Part shown: piece by piece, positions 28,209 to 37,531 of the stretch
Numbering within the stretch: position 1 is the first letter of the stretch
How the letters are laid out: every line of letters begins with the position of its first letter
DNA from: Chloroflexi bacterium OLB14
GTDB lineage: Bacteria > Chloroflexota > Anaerolineae > Anaerolineales > Villigracilaceae
DNA: 64,000 nucleotides
NCBI GenBank assembly: GCA_001567105.1
Contig: LMZR01000045.1
Coordinates: 1 to 64,000 of the forward strand
Direction: 5' to 3'
The notes under the pieces: generated by a model
The model's database searches: none
Told to the model about the DNA's origin: nothing
The model's input: only the letters and a program-made list of their open reading frames with translations
Program-made: the position numbers and the translations under genes

Positions 28209-29429
28209 TTATTTTATACGTTCCAAAACAATCTCACACAATTCTCTCACTGCCCCATGCCCGCCATTTTTTGTCAACACATAATCTGCGGCGCGGATAA
28301 CTTCGGGGTAAGCATCTGCCACAGCCACACACCAACCTGCAATTTCAAAACATGATAAATCATTCAAATCATTACCAACATAGATGACATGTTCCGCGTT
28401 GATATTTTTCTGCTCAAGGATTTCACGCATCACACGACCTTTTGCCTGCATCCCGACCCCATGAATTGATTCTACTCCCATCTTTTTTGCACGTGCTTGC
28501 ACAACATTGTTGGGTTCGGATGAAAGAATCATAAAGTCTATGCCTTTTTCTTTCAACGTCTTGATGTGCATACTATCACTGCGTGATGCCAAAACAGATT
28601 CTTTGCCATCTTGGTCAGTGATGACAGAATTATCAGTGATTACGCCGTCAAAATCACAGATGATTAACTTAATCGTCTCAGGCATTTGTTTTCTATCTTT
28701 GCCTGGCGAAACCATTTCCAAACCACTATACACTAAGGCTTCATACTTTGCCCAGTCTGGCAGTGTATCAATATCCACAGTGTATTTTGAATCAATCACC
28801 AATGGATAAATCACATCACCCGTCAGAGATTTTTTTTCAGCAATCGTAGCTGTGCGAATCGCGTCAATGTGACCAGTTTGCCAATACACAGGCGGGAGAA
28901 TTTGTCTCGGCGCATTATATGGCTCTTTGATTCCATCTACTGCCAATAACGGATTCAAAGGTTTGTCTTCACCATTAAATCGCCACATCTTAAACGGGTT
29001 TTGACCAGCCACCACAACGCCACGCACACAATCTGCATCTGCATGATTTTGCAAAATGCGAATTGCATCATCCACCATATTGTTTGGGCGAATCGGTGAC
29101 GTGGGGCGAAGTTGAATCACAATATCAGGTTTATAACTTTCTGCATCTTCCAGCCATTTCAAAGCATGTTCAAAGACTGGTAAATCGGTAGTCTTATCTT
29201 GTGAAATTTCAGCAGGGCGCAAAAACGGCGTTTCTGCTCCCCATTCACGCGCAACTTCGGCAATCTCTTCATCATCTGTTGAGACGATGATACGAGTCAC
29301 CAATTTTGATTTTTTTGCCGCGGCAATACTCCATGCAATCAACGGATATCCAGCGAATAAACGGATGTTTTTTCGCGGAATACCTTTTGAACCACCACGA
29401 GCAGGGATAAGTGCGAGTATTTCAGTCAT
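28209..29429 (-). CDS. Bifunctional CMP-nonulosonate synthetase / KdsC-like HAD phosphatase
   Basis: 406 aa fusion. Residues 1-225 are an acylneuraminate cytidylyltransferase: ALIPARGGSKGIPRKNIR is the CTP loop, and VIQLRPTSPIRPNN the sugar strand. Residues 250-406 are a HAD phosphatase of the KdsC/NeuA-C type: ICDFDGVITDN (catalytic Asp pair), GNDLNDLSCFEIAG, and DYVLTKNGGHGAVRELCE. The phosphatase half probably removes the 9-phosphate made by the adjacent NeuB-like enzyme before CMP activation, though this order is inference from fused and paired systems. Both domains look complete. Confidence 0.88.
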   Translation of the reverse strand: MTEILALIPARGGSKGIPRKNIRLFAGYPLIAWSIAAAKKSKLVTRIIVSTDDEEIAEVAREWGAETPFLRPAEISQDKTTDLPVFEHALKWLEDAESYKPDIVIQLRPTSPIRPNNMVDDAIRILQNHADADCVRGVVVAGQNPFKMWRFNGEDKPLNPLLAVDGIKEPYNAPRQILPPVYWQTGHIDAIRTATIAEKKSLTGDVIYPLVIDSKYTVDIDTLPDWAKYEALVYSGLEMVSPGKDRKQMPETIKLIICDFDGVITDNSVITDQDGKESVLASRSDSMHIKTLKEKGIDFMILSSEPNNVVQARAKKMGVESIHGVGMQAKGRVMREILEQKNINAEHVIYVGNDLNDLSCFEIAGWCVAVADAYPEVIRAADYVLTKNGGHGAVRELCEIVLERIK

Positions 29430-29511
29430 TAGTAATCAGTGAACAGTAATCAGTGAACAGTAATCAGTTGTGCAGTCTTACTGATAACTGACAACTGATT
29501 ACTGACAACTG
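29430..29511. repeat. 'CAGTTATCAGT' tandem/inverted repeat
   Basis: Three direct copies of AGTAATCAGTGAACAGTAATCAG-type words, a short loop, and inverted ACTGATAACTGACAACTG words fill the gap before the SDR gene. The same words occur at 43092 and, in frame, in the 43213-44022 gene. Confidence 0.8.
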
Positions 29512-29514
29512 GAA

Positions 29515-30338
29515 TCACCACGCCGTCCAACCACCATCTACGATTAAATTATTTCCCGTCATATACGATGAAGCATCTGAAGCGAGGAATAATAACGCGC
29601 CGTTCATTTCATCTTTCTTTGCCATTCTGCCTAAAATTGTTTTGGCAGAATAATTTTTGACAAAATATTCTTCGTGATTGTTATACACACCGCCTGGCGT
29701 TAAAGCATTAACTCGAATTTCAGTCTCAGCATAATATGCCGCCAGATATTTTGTAAAGCCCATCACACCTGCTTTGGTGACTGTGTAATAAACAGGTTTA
29801 TAGGCAACTCGTTTGCCATCTTTGATGTAAAGTTTCTGGTCGGGTCCGTTTAATCCATAAGTCGAACAAATATTGATAATGCTTCCTTTTTTATTTTTCA
29901 ACATTTGTTTTACACAAGCCTGCGTTACTAAAAACATGCCCGTTAAGTTTACATTCATCGCCGCATTCCAATCGCTCAATGGATAATCTTCAAATGCGCC
30001 AGGTGCGATTCCTTTTTCTGCGGCAGTTGGGTCAAACTTTGGGTCAAGTGCGGCGGAGTTAACTAAAACATCTAACGCCCAAAAGTTGAAATCACTTTAT
30101 CAACCATAGCGTTAACTGAATCAGGTTTTGTAATATCGGTGGCAACTGCAACAGCGTTGTATCCGCTTTTCGTCAGCGTATCAACTATCCCTTGCGAAGC
30201 GGAGGCGTTTAAATCTACCACTGCAACCGCTGCGCCTGCTTCGGCTAACGTTTTGCAAAATTCCGCGCCAATTAATCCCACACCGCCCGTTACGATTGCA
30301 ACTTTATCTTTCAAAGAAAATTTTTCGAATATGGTCAT
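29515..30338 (-). CDS. Short-chain dehydrogenase (PtmA-like), frameshifted
   Basis: About 274 aa after repair. VAIVTGGVGLIGAEF is the nucleotide-binding loop, INICSTYGLNGP the catalytic Ser strand and YYTVTKAGVMGF the Tyr-Lys pair. Near 30078 a one-base gap joins STFG to ALDVLVNSAALDPKFDP, which supplies the NSA structural motif; without it the protein is two fragments. Position beside neuB and the NeuA-HAD gene mirrors the ptmA-ptmB-ptmC order of Campylobacter flagellar sugar loci, where PtmA is an SDR of undefined step. The role here is inferred from that order. Confidence 0.82.
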
Positions 30339-30346
30339 GTCAGCCT

Positions 30347-31888
30347 TTATGGATAAGCAGTATAAATGGTATCGTTTTGTTTATCAAATGCAAGATATAA
30401 ATTGTCGCTAAGGGTCTTATAAAGGGCTTGCGTTTGTTCATCTTTACCAACATCAAAAAGCGCGAGGACTGCCTTGCCTGATAAAACATCGGCTTGAAGA
30501 TTTGCAACGCCTTGTTCAAACCCGCCTCTTTCTTGACCTGTAACTGGGTCAACGAGGTCGGGCAATACATACGCCCCACGCTGTGTGTAGAGATAAACAG
30601 CGGCGGCTTCATTGGTGTAAATGCGTGTGCCTTCAGGTAGATGGCGCAATACTTCCATTGCTTCTGCATCAAACCATTGAAATGAAGCATATCCCTGCCC
30701 GCCTTTGCGAAGGTCAGTGATGGTGTTGATTGTGCCGTAAAGTGAAAGAGACAAGATAACTAGAAAGAAGAAAGAAGAAAGATGTTTTTGTTTGTGATAA
30801 AGTTTTTCTAAAAAATAAACACTGACGATTAATACACTGACAAATATCGGCGCGAGGATACGCAATTGAAATTTTGTGCTGGCATCAAACAAGGTCATAG
30901 ATGAAATGATAGAAGCAAGGTAACCAAAGATGTACAAAACACTTATGAAAGATAAGATTTCTGGTTTTTCAGTGGAAGGCTGAAAGAATTTTTTTAATCC
31001 TTTGATGAGTATCCAAGCGAGCAAGGCAAAAAGAATAATAAAAATAATGAGATTAAATAAATTTGGAATTTTGATTAACACTTTACGCCATGCTTCTATT
31101 GGCATAAGGAAAAGCGAAACGTTATAAACTCCCATTTGAATGTTTTCAGATGTAATGGGATGATATACAAGCGTTCGGTTTGTGGCATTGTCGGCGACAA
31201 GTTGATTGCGCATGCTCCAACCTAAAGCAAAGGGGATGAAACTAACAACAAACAAAGCCGAGCGGGATAAACGATCTTTCCAATTATTTCTGAGCAAAAT
31301 TAAACTCACAAAAAAAGTAGCAAACAATGCTAGACCTGCATAACGAGTTAAGTAGGCTAAACCAACTAAACAACCTGTGATAATTAACCAGCGCTTTTGT
31401 TTGAGTTGAAAGTAAAAATAAAATGTCAAAAAAGAAGCGAGAGTGAAAAAGATATAAAGTGGTTCACTCATGGCTGTGGAATGAACACGGAATAAAGAAT
31501 AATTGACCAAAAATAAAATTGCTAAAGCCACACCTGCAACTTGTGATTTGGTCATCCGCGAACCGATGATGCCAAGCAGAAAAATATTTGCTCCAAATAA
31601 TATTGAATTTACAAAACGTGTGCCACGCAATGGGTCAAGACCTGTGATGCCAACTAATGCCAGCACAGATGAAAACGCAGGTGGAAAATGAGTCACTGGT
31701 TGATTAGATGCTAACCATGCTTCTCGATAGCCATCACCATTCAAAATGCTTCGTGCGCCTGCGATGTAAGCAATTGAATCATCGGAGAGTCCCAAGCCTT
31801 GCGGAGTCGCATACAGGGTAAGAAAAATTCCAATAGCAGAAAGCAGGCTGAGGGTCAGGAAAGAAGCGAAAAAATTTGAACGAGTCAT
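30347..31888 (-). CDS. GT-C (GT39/ArnT-like) membrane glycosyltransferase
   Basis: About 513 aa; start taken at ATG 31886-31888 (MTRSNFFASFL) because the upstream ATG lies in repeat DNA. The first loop has LSDDSIAYIAGARSILNGDGY with the acidic pair, then VTHFPPAFSSVLAL; about ten helices follow, and the soluble C-terminus has YTNEAAAVYLYTQRGAYVL and LPDLVDPVTGQERGGFEQG. Intact. It follows the SDR gene at eight bases and is separated from the ATP sulfurylase/APS kinase gene by a palindrome. Confidence 0.83.
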   Translation of the reverse strand: MTRSNFFASFLTLSLLSAIGIFLTLYATPQGLGLSDDSIAYIAGARSILNGDGYREAWLASNQPVTHFPPAFSSVLALVGITGLDPLRGTRFVNSILFGANIFLLGIIGSRMTKSQVAGVALAILFLVNYSLFRVHSTAMSEPLYIFFTLASFLTFYFYFQLKQKRWLIITGCLVGLAYLTRYAGLALFATFFVSLILLRNNWKDRLSRSALFVVSFIPFALGWSMRNQLVADNATNRTLVYHPITSENIQMGVYNVSLFLMPIEAWRKVLIKIPNLFNLIIFIILFALLAWILIKGLKKFFQPSTEKPEILSFISVLYIFGYLASIISSMTLFDASTKFQLRILAPIFVSVLIVSVYFLEKLYHKQKHLSSFFFLVILSLSLYGTINTITDLRKGGQGYASFQWFDAEAMEVLRHLPEGTRIYTNEAAAVYLYTQRGAYVLPDLVDPVTGQERGGFEQGVANLQADVLSGKAVLALFDVGKDEQTQALYKTLSDNLYLAFDKQNDTIYTAYP

Positions 31889-31895
31889 TTTACGA

Positions 31896-31939
31896 ATCAC
31901 GCATTACGAATCGGTCAAGCAAAATCCGTAATGCGTGAT
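31896..31939. repeat. Perfect palindrome, 'ATCACGCATTACG' family
   Basis: Arms ATCACGCATTACG (31896-31908) and CGTAATGCGTGAT (31927-31939), 13 of 13 paired, in the gap before the PAPS synthase gene. Confidence 0.85.
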
Positions 31940-31945
31940 CAAATC

Positions 31946-33673
31946 TTAATTGTGTGGAAGCACAAAACCTTGTTCTTCAAGATATTGCAAAATAATACGA
32001 GCGTTATCTTCAGGTGAAGAGCCAAAGCCTTTGAGTGTGATTTCTGGTTTGATAGGTGGTTCATAAGGGTCATCTACGCCAGTGAAGCCCATGGGTTTGC
32101 CATCTTCCATTGCTTGGCGAGCTTTAGCATATAAACCTTTTACGTCGCGTTGTTCACAAACTTCAACAGGTGTATCCATAAAAATTTCGATGAAGTTTTC
32201 ACCGACCATTTTTCGCGCTTCTTCGCGCGTGGCACGATATGGGCTGATAGCGGCGCAAACCACGGCACCGCCTGCTTTGGCAATGCCACCTGCCACAAAA
32301 CCGATGCGTAAAATATTTGTGTCACGATCTTCTTTGCTAAAGCCTAATCCTTTTGAAAGATGTGTCCGTACTACATCTCCGTCAAGCACCATTGTTTCGC
32401 GTCCACGTTCAAGTAGTAAGGAAGTTAGCACAGAAGTTGTTGCAGATTTACCTGAACCGCTTAAGCCTGTGAACCAAATGCAAAAACCTTGTTTGTGGCG
32501 GGCGGGATATGTCTCGCGTAAAATTTCAGCAGTTTCAGGGCGGGTAAACCATTCGGGTAATAATTTCCCTTTGGCTAAATAATCATTGCGGACTTGCGTG
32601 CCAGAGATGTTGGCGGTCTTTGCGCCTTGGGGTACGTCTTTTTCTTCCACATAACGATTTTCATCGGGAAGATAAACCAGCATTTCAAACGGAATCATTT
32701 TGACGCCAAGTTCTGATTCGTATTTCTTCATATTCTCTTGCGCATCATACGGACCGTAAAACGGTTTGCCCGTAGAATCATTGCCTGGACCTGCATGGTC
32801 ACGACCTACTACAAAGTGATTCGCTCCATGATTGCGGCGAATGATGGCATGTAATAAAACTTCTTTTGGTCCAGCCATGCGCATGGCTAACGGAAGCAAA
32901 CTTAACATGGTGCTGTTTTTATCGTAATGATTATCTACTAATGCTTTATAAGTTCGCACGCGTGTGTAATGATCAACATCGCCTGGTTTGGTCATACCTA
33001 CAGTTGGATGAATCAATAACGAGCCATTTACTTGGGCGGCGGCGCGTTTGGTCAATTCTTCGTGGATTCTATGTAATGGGTTGCGAGTTTGGAACGCCAC
33101 AACATTATCATGCCCCATTTCTTCTAATCTGGCACGTACCTGTGCAGGTGTAAGGCGTAAATTTACAAAGTCATAATATTTGGGTAAGTTCAAAACTTTC
33201 ATCGGACCAGAAATACAAACTTTTCCCCAGCGTCCCATTTCTGAAACCATCGGGTGTTTGGGGTCATTTGTTCCGTAAGCAAGTGCCGCTTCTTTTTCAG
33301 GATCCCAATGATAAACTTCATCCAAAGTCATAATTGCAATCACATCAAAGTTTGCATTGCGTAAGACTAACTCTTCACCAACGGTTGGTAATTCTTTGGG
33401 GTCGGCAGTTAATGTGATTGGAAGTGGAAATAAAGTTCCATCAGCCAAGCGCATTTCTTTCAACACGCGGTCATAATCGGCTTTGCCCATGAAGGTAGTC
33501 AATGGAGAAAAACCGCCAGTAGCGATTAATTCCAAATCACATAAATTTCGGTTTGTGATTTTGATAGAAGGAAGTTGCGCGGCTTTTGCCAACAATTCTT
33601 CACGTTCTTTGCCTTCAACAACTAAATTTACAAGTTTGCCTCCGTAAGGGGCAATCAATTTTGCTTTTGCCAT
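31946..33673 (-). CDS. Bifunctional ATP sulfurylase / adenylylsulfate kinase (PAPS synthase)
   Basis: 575 aa fusion making PAPS from sulfate and two ATP. Residues 1-160 are the PUA-like domain, about 170-380 the ATP sulfurylase core with FQTRNPLHRIHEE (QxRNPxHxxH, near 195-206) and GRDHAGPGND (about 290). Residues 390-575 are the kinase, with WFTGLSGSGKSATTS (P-loop, about 400-415), DGDVVRTHLSKGLGFS and a closing TGVDDPYEPP, as in CysC. All active-site motifs are intact. It is an assimilatory or biosynthetic enzyme rather than dissimilatory Sat; next to five sulfotransferases it most simply supplies their donor. The divergent gene at 33795 shares its promoter region. Confidence 0.94.
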   Translation of the reverse strand: MAKAKLIAPYGGKLVNLVVEGKEREELLAKAAQLPSIKITNRNLCDLELIATGGFSPLTTFMGKADYDRVLKEMRLADGTLFPLPITLTADPKELPTVGEELVLRNANFDVIAIMTLDEVYHWDPEKEAALAYGTNDPKHPMVSEMGRWGKVCISGPMKVLNLPKYYDFVNLRLTPAQVRARLEEMGHDNVVAFQTRNPLHRIHEELTKRAAAQVNGSLLIHPTVGMTKPGDVDHYTRVRTYKALVDNHYDKNSTMLSLLPLAMRMAGPKEVLLHAIIRRNHGANHFVVGRDHAGPGNDSTGKPFYGPYDAQENMKKYESELGVKMIPFEMLVYLPDENRYVEEKDVPQGAKTANISGTQVRNDYLAKGKLLPEWFTRPETAEILRETYPARHKQGFCIWFTGLSGSGKSATTSVLTSLLLERGRETMVLDGDVVRTHLSKGLGFSKEDRDTNILRIGFVAGGIAKAGGAVVCAAISPYRATREEARKMVGENFIEIFMDTPVEVCEQRDVKGLYAKARQAMEDGKPMGFTGVDDPYEPPIKPEITLKGFGSSPEDNARIILQYLEEQGFVLPHN

Positions 33674-33758
33674 TTTTTATCTCCGTTTTTGTTATTCCAT
33701 TTAAAACATCTAAAGTCTTAAAGCTTCGGATGCCTGATTTTTATAGCCTGATTATACT

Positions 33759-33783
33759 CCAAAATTCAGTCGGTGAATTTTGG
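33759..33783. promoter_or_regulatory. Perfect palindrome, candidate operator shared with 59886
   Basis: CCAAAATTCA (33759-33768), GTCGG, TGAATTTTGG (33774-33783): ten-base perfect arms in the divergent promoter region of the PAPS synthase and GT-C genes. The core AATTCA-N5-TGAATT, and the 13-mer TCCAAAATTCAGT (33758-33770), recur at 59881-59902 in front of a MarR-type regulator gene. Confidence 0.65.
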
Positions 33784-33794
33784 GTTGAGATATA

Positions 33795-35387
33795 ATGAAA
33801 AATGTGAACACAAAATTATTCCGCAACCTAACTTTTTCCCTGCTACTTATCAGTTATCTTTATTATTGTTATCGTTACATCAGTTTAACTAGTTTTCACA
33901 TCAACGGCACCACCTATTACGTTTTATTTGACGATGCCATGATTTCCATGCGCTATGCCTACAACCTCGCCCACGGTAATGGCTTAGTCTGGAATATGGG
34001 CGAACGCGTAGAAGGAATCACCAATCCATTATGGACAGGCATCATGGCATTGATTCATCTTCTGCCGATTGGATTAAATCAAACGAGTCTCTACATTCAA
34101 ATTCTCGGCGCTTCGTTCCTGACCTTGAACCTGTTTCTGATTAGACGCATTGTCGAACATTTTACAGATGACTTGCTCGTCATGCTTTCAGCCGTAGCAC
34201 TAACTGCTTTTTATGCGCCATTAAATTCATTTGGGCTACTCGGCATGGAAGTAAGTTTATTAACGCTAATCATCAATGCTGTGGTTTTGCTAGCACTCAA
34301 AAGCAAAAATAGATTTAACCTATGGGTTTATGTTCTGCTTGCCATCTCAACACTTATTCGCTTCGATATGGCAGTTCCATACCTTGTGTTTTTCAGCGTT
34401 TTATTTCTCACACAAAAAGAAAACAGAAAAAGTCATCTAATTTGGGGACTTGGCTTGCTAATTTTATTTCTCGGCGGGCAAACTTTAGCAAGATATTTTT
34501 ATTATGGCGAATTTCTTCCCAACACTTATTATCTCAAAGTAGAAGGTTGGAATACAACACTTAAGACTTTACGCGGCTTATATGCCTTAATTCAATTTAT
34601 ATATTTTTCAAATTGGGCATTGTTCTTACTCCCGCTTTCACTCTTCCTATTTTATAGAAACTGGAAAGTATCACTTCTTGCCCTATTACTAACAGGGCAA
34701 ATTGCATATTCCGTCTATGTGGGCGGAGACGCATGGGAAAATCACGGTGGTGCTAATCGTTACATCGTCATTGCCATGCCTTTATTCTTTATCGCCTTTA
34801 GTTGGTCAATGATGGAGTTATTAAATAAAACGAAAAACTTATTAAAATTCAAGTTTTTTGAAACAAGCAAAATAATTATTTTTGCTATTTTATTTATCTT
34901 TTCAATCTTAAGTTTTAACGCCCTGCTCGGCGAATGGAAATCTATTGAGCGTTGGAACTTCACCCGCCGACCAGATTACGTTGCAGGCGGAGATAGAAAT
35001 TTACAAATTGCGCTCGCTTTAGAAAAAGTAACCAAACCCAATGCTTCTATTGCAGTAGTCGGTGCTGGCACAATCCCATATTTATTACCAGACCGTTACG
35101 CCATTGATATCCTCGGCAAAGCTGATCCATATATTGCCCATCAAAATGTTCGCACCCCAATGGGCATTCCCGATATTCCAAACATGCGACCAGGTCACAT
35201 GAAATGGGATTATGCTTATACATTTGGTGAGTTACAACCTGATGTGATTGTCTCTATTTGGGAAAACACCAACGAAGAAGCTGCACCATACTTAGAAAAT
35301 TATGTTTTCACAACTATCGCTGAAAAAATAAAAGTCTATCTAAAAAAAGATTCCCCCAACATCAATTGGGATTTAATTAATCAATGA
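33795..35387 (+). CDS. GT-C membrane glycosyltransferase (AftB/'[10 protein letters not shown]' family)
   Basis: 530 aa. After a first helix, [19 protein letters not shown] (about residues 41-60) is the acidic first loop of this GT-C subgroup, followed by [19 protein letters not shown]; mycobacterial AftB-type arabinofuranosyltransferases and many uncharacterised envelope proteins share it. About ten helices, then a soluble end with [19 protein letters not shown] and [19 protein letters not shown]. Intact. It is the plus-strand partner of the PAPS synthase gene and overlaps the convergent oxidoreductase by 15 bases. ATG 33795 has no strong ribosome-binding site upstream. Confidence 0.85.
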   Translation: MKNVNTKLFRNLTFSLLLISYLYYCYRYISLTSFHINGTTYYVLFDDAMISMRYAYNLAHGNGLVWNMGERVEGITNPLWTGIMALIHLLPIGLNQTSLYIQILGASFLTLNLFLIRRIVEHFTDDLLVMLSAVALTAFYAPLNSFGLLGMEVSLLTLIINAVVLLALKSKNRFNLWVYVLLAISTLIRFDMAVPYLVFFSVLFLTQKENRKSHLIWGLGLLILFLGGQTLARYFYYGEFLPNTYYLKVEGWNTTLKTLRGLYALIQFIYFSNWALFLLPLSLFLFYRNWKVSLLALLLTGQIAYSVYVGGDAWENHGGANRYIVIAMPLFFIAFSWSMMELLNKTKNLLKFKFFETSKIIIFAILFIFSILSFNALLGEWKSIERWNFTRRPDYVAGGDRNLQIALALEKVTKPNASIAVVGAGTIPYLLPDRYAIDILGKADPYIAHQNVRTPMGIPDIPNMRPGHMKWDYAYTFGELQPDVIVSIWENTNEEAAPYLENYVFTTIAEKIKVYLKKDSPNINWDLINQ

Positions 35388-36371
35388 AATTACATTTCCT
35401 ATTTTTTGCGATTCATGTACTGCCGAAATAATCTTCATCACTTGTATTCCATCTTCTAAAGTACAAGATGGATTTGCTTTTCCTTTGACAATATCCACAA
35501 AATGTTTAGTCTGTTCTAGAAACATCACGTTTCTTTCCCAATCACTTGGTAAAGAAAAAACATCCCATTCATTTTTATCTGTTCTGTAAATTCTTACTGC
35601 CCCATCGGCTAAATTCCATTTTATTGTTCCGTTTGTACCAACAATCGTAAAATGATGTTCAGGTGGTTGCTGATTAAAATCTAAATGCAAACTTGCTAAC
35701 GCACCGTTTGCAAAACGCAAAGCAATTTTGGCTGTATCTTCCACATCAATTTCAAGGTCACTGAGTTTAGCAGTGTACCCAAAAACTGATTCAACTTTAT
35801 CACCAACTAACCATGGCAAATAATCTAACGAATGACATTGAGTCGCCACCACGCCGCCGCCCATATCTTTTCGAGCGGCATAACTGATGCGATAATCTTC
35901 CCACGGATGCCATGCTGGCAAATACTCTCCAAAATGCACATTAGCAGAGATGATTCGTCCAATTGCACCATTTGAAATTAATTCTTTGGCTTTCATCAAG
36001 CTCGGATGAAAACGAAATTGAAAAGCAACCAAAACTTTTGCCCCACTTTTTTTTACAGCAGAACTTAATTCATCAATTCTTTCCATTGAATCTGAAATTG
36101 GTTTTTCTAACAAAATTGCACAACCTGCTTTTGCGGCAGGAATAGCAATATCTAAATGCAATGACGTTGGGTTAGAAACTATCACAGCATCAGGCTTATG
36201 TTTTTTTATGGCTTCATCAATATTTGTTTCAACAGGAAAGTTAGCAAGTTCATCATCAGGTAATGTGGCTTTGTGTGTGCGCAATAAAACAATATCCGTT
36301 TCGCCAAGCGAAATCAAATTCCGCATGTGACGACGACCTACAGAACCCAAACCTGCAATTAGATATTTCAT
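35373..36371 (-). CDS. Gfo/Idh/MocA-family sugar oxidoreductase
   Basis: 332 aa. [18 protein letters not shown] is the NAD(P)-binding fold, [11 protein letters not shown] the EKP motif with catalytic Lys, and [19 protein letters not shown] part of the C-terminal sheet. The enzyme oxidises or reduces a sugar nucleotide or sugar ring carbon. Proximity to nonulosonic acid and GT genes makes a sugar-nucleotide role likely, exact step unknown. No internal frameshift. Confidence 0.9.
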   Translation of the reverse strand: MKYLIAGLGSVGRRHMRNLISLGETDIVLLRTHKATLPDDELANFPVETNIDEAIKKHKPDAVIVSNPTSLHLDIAIPAAKAGCAILLEKPISDSMERIDELSSAVKKSGAKVLVAFQFRFHPSLMKAKELISNGAIGRIISANVHFGEYLPAWHPWEDYRISYAARKDMGGGVVATQCHSLDYLPWLVGDKVESVFGYTAKLSDLEIDVEDTAKIALRFANGALASLHLDFNQQPPEHHFTIVGTNGTIKWNLADGAVRIYRTDKNEWDVFSLPSDWERNVMFLEQTKHFVDIVKGKANPSCTLEDGIQVMKIISAVHESQKIGNVISLIN

Positions 36372-36386
36372 TTTTCACCTTAACTT

Positions 36387-36460
36387 GTGGTCTCGATACG
36401 TCCTTCGCAAAATTCGTTTCGACAGGCTCAACGCGACGGCTCAGGACTACTCGACCACCG
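36387..36460. repeat. 'GTGGTCTCGATACG..CTCGACCACCG' palindrome
   Basis: Outer arms GTGGTCTCGA and TCGACCACCG with TTTCGACAGGCTCAAC between. Copies of the family occur at 45842, 51505 and 53281. It fills the gap upstream of the oxidoreductase start. Confidence 0.8.
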
Positions 36461-36468
36461 AATACCTT

Positions 36469-37499
36469 TTACCAATTCAAATCCTTTTCATAACCCCATT
36501 TGATTAACACATCACCAGCGACTTCTTTAAAGATAGATTTATCTCTGTCTGTAAAGAGTCGATTCCAATTGCCTGCTTGACCCTTTGGAAGAAAGGATGC
36601 GATTCCTTCATTTCTTTCTGCTTGCCACTGCTCATCAGGGTTTGATTTCATCTCGGCTTTGATTTTGTTATCTAAAGACTTATCTATTTTTTTACGCTTA
36701 AAAAATTTCCAAAGTTTTCTCATTTCATCAAATGGATTTGTAAGTAAATCTTCATAACGTAATGATAAGTAATTTTTGCTATAAAGTTTTTTGGCTTCGG
36801 CATCTATTTCATTAACATCATCTACCCAACGTTTGGCAATGTTACGCATGAACGCCTCAGTAAAAAATTGAACGTAAACCAGATGTAAATGGAGCAGAAT
36901 CAACTCGCAGGTCAGAGATGATGCGTTGATCTTCTTGAGTCAAAAAATTTTGATTCTTCTACAAAATTTCTAAATCGTTCCGATATCAATACATCGCGCC
37001 CATCACGCACGATGTAAATTAATTTTGCATCGGGGTAAATGGCGTGCATATCACGCACGGCTTGACCATGAATGTTTGACGAGGGGCTTTTATCACCAAC
37101 GATATTTTTATTTTCTTTGATAGCTTCGCGCTCCATTATAAAATCAGCAGTGGCGCGTAACACAAGTGGAGATAAATCTTTGCTTTGATTCCAACGATTC
37201 GATTTGCGTGTTAACCATTCTTCTGCTTCAGGTGAATCAACTAATGATTTCAACAAAGGTTTGCGCGTAAAAAAATGCGCTTGATAATTACAATGCACTT
37301 CATTATGCAAACGTGCCAAACGCATTAACAAAGTTGTGCCAGAGCGAGCATGACCTAAAATAAAAAATTTTTCACGAGGAAAGAATTGTTTTATTTCCGC
37401 AATTTCTTCTTTTGTAATAGCAGGAATCGGATTACGATTTTTCTTTTTTTGCTCACCATTGATTAAGATGCGTGCGGCTGATTTTATACGAGATAACAT
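36469..37499 (-). CDS. Sulfotransferase, two frameshifts
   Basis: About 343 aa after repair. FFILGHARSGTTLLMRLAR (about 45-63) is the phosphosulfate loop and IYIVRDGRDVLISERFRNF the 3'-phosphate site. A shift at the A6 run 36942-36947 restores LTQEDQRIISDLRVDSAPF, and another at 36862-36867 restores TEAFMRNIAKRW. The end, FKEVAGDVLIKWGYEKDLNW, and GNWNRLFTDRD (a C-terminal PAPS loop) match other members. It differs from the 17657/26324 pair and is closer to the general glycan sulfotransferase type. Substrate not known. Confidence 0.85.
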
Positions 37500-37531
37500 T
37501 TATCTTTTCCAATTCAACACTTTTACATTGG

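Noticed and set aside
33791..33796. TATAAT as a -10 box of the 33795 gene
   Set aside because: It overlaps the start codon; the transcript would begin inside the gene. A site near the palindrome is more plausible, but no -35 box is convincing.
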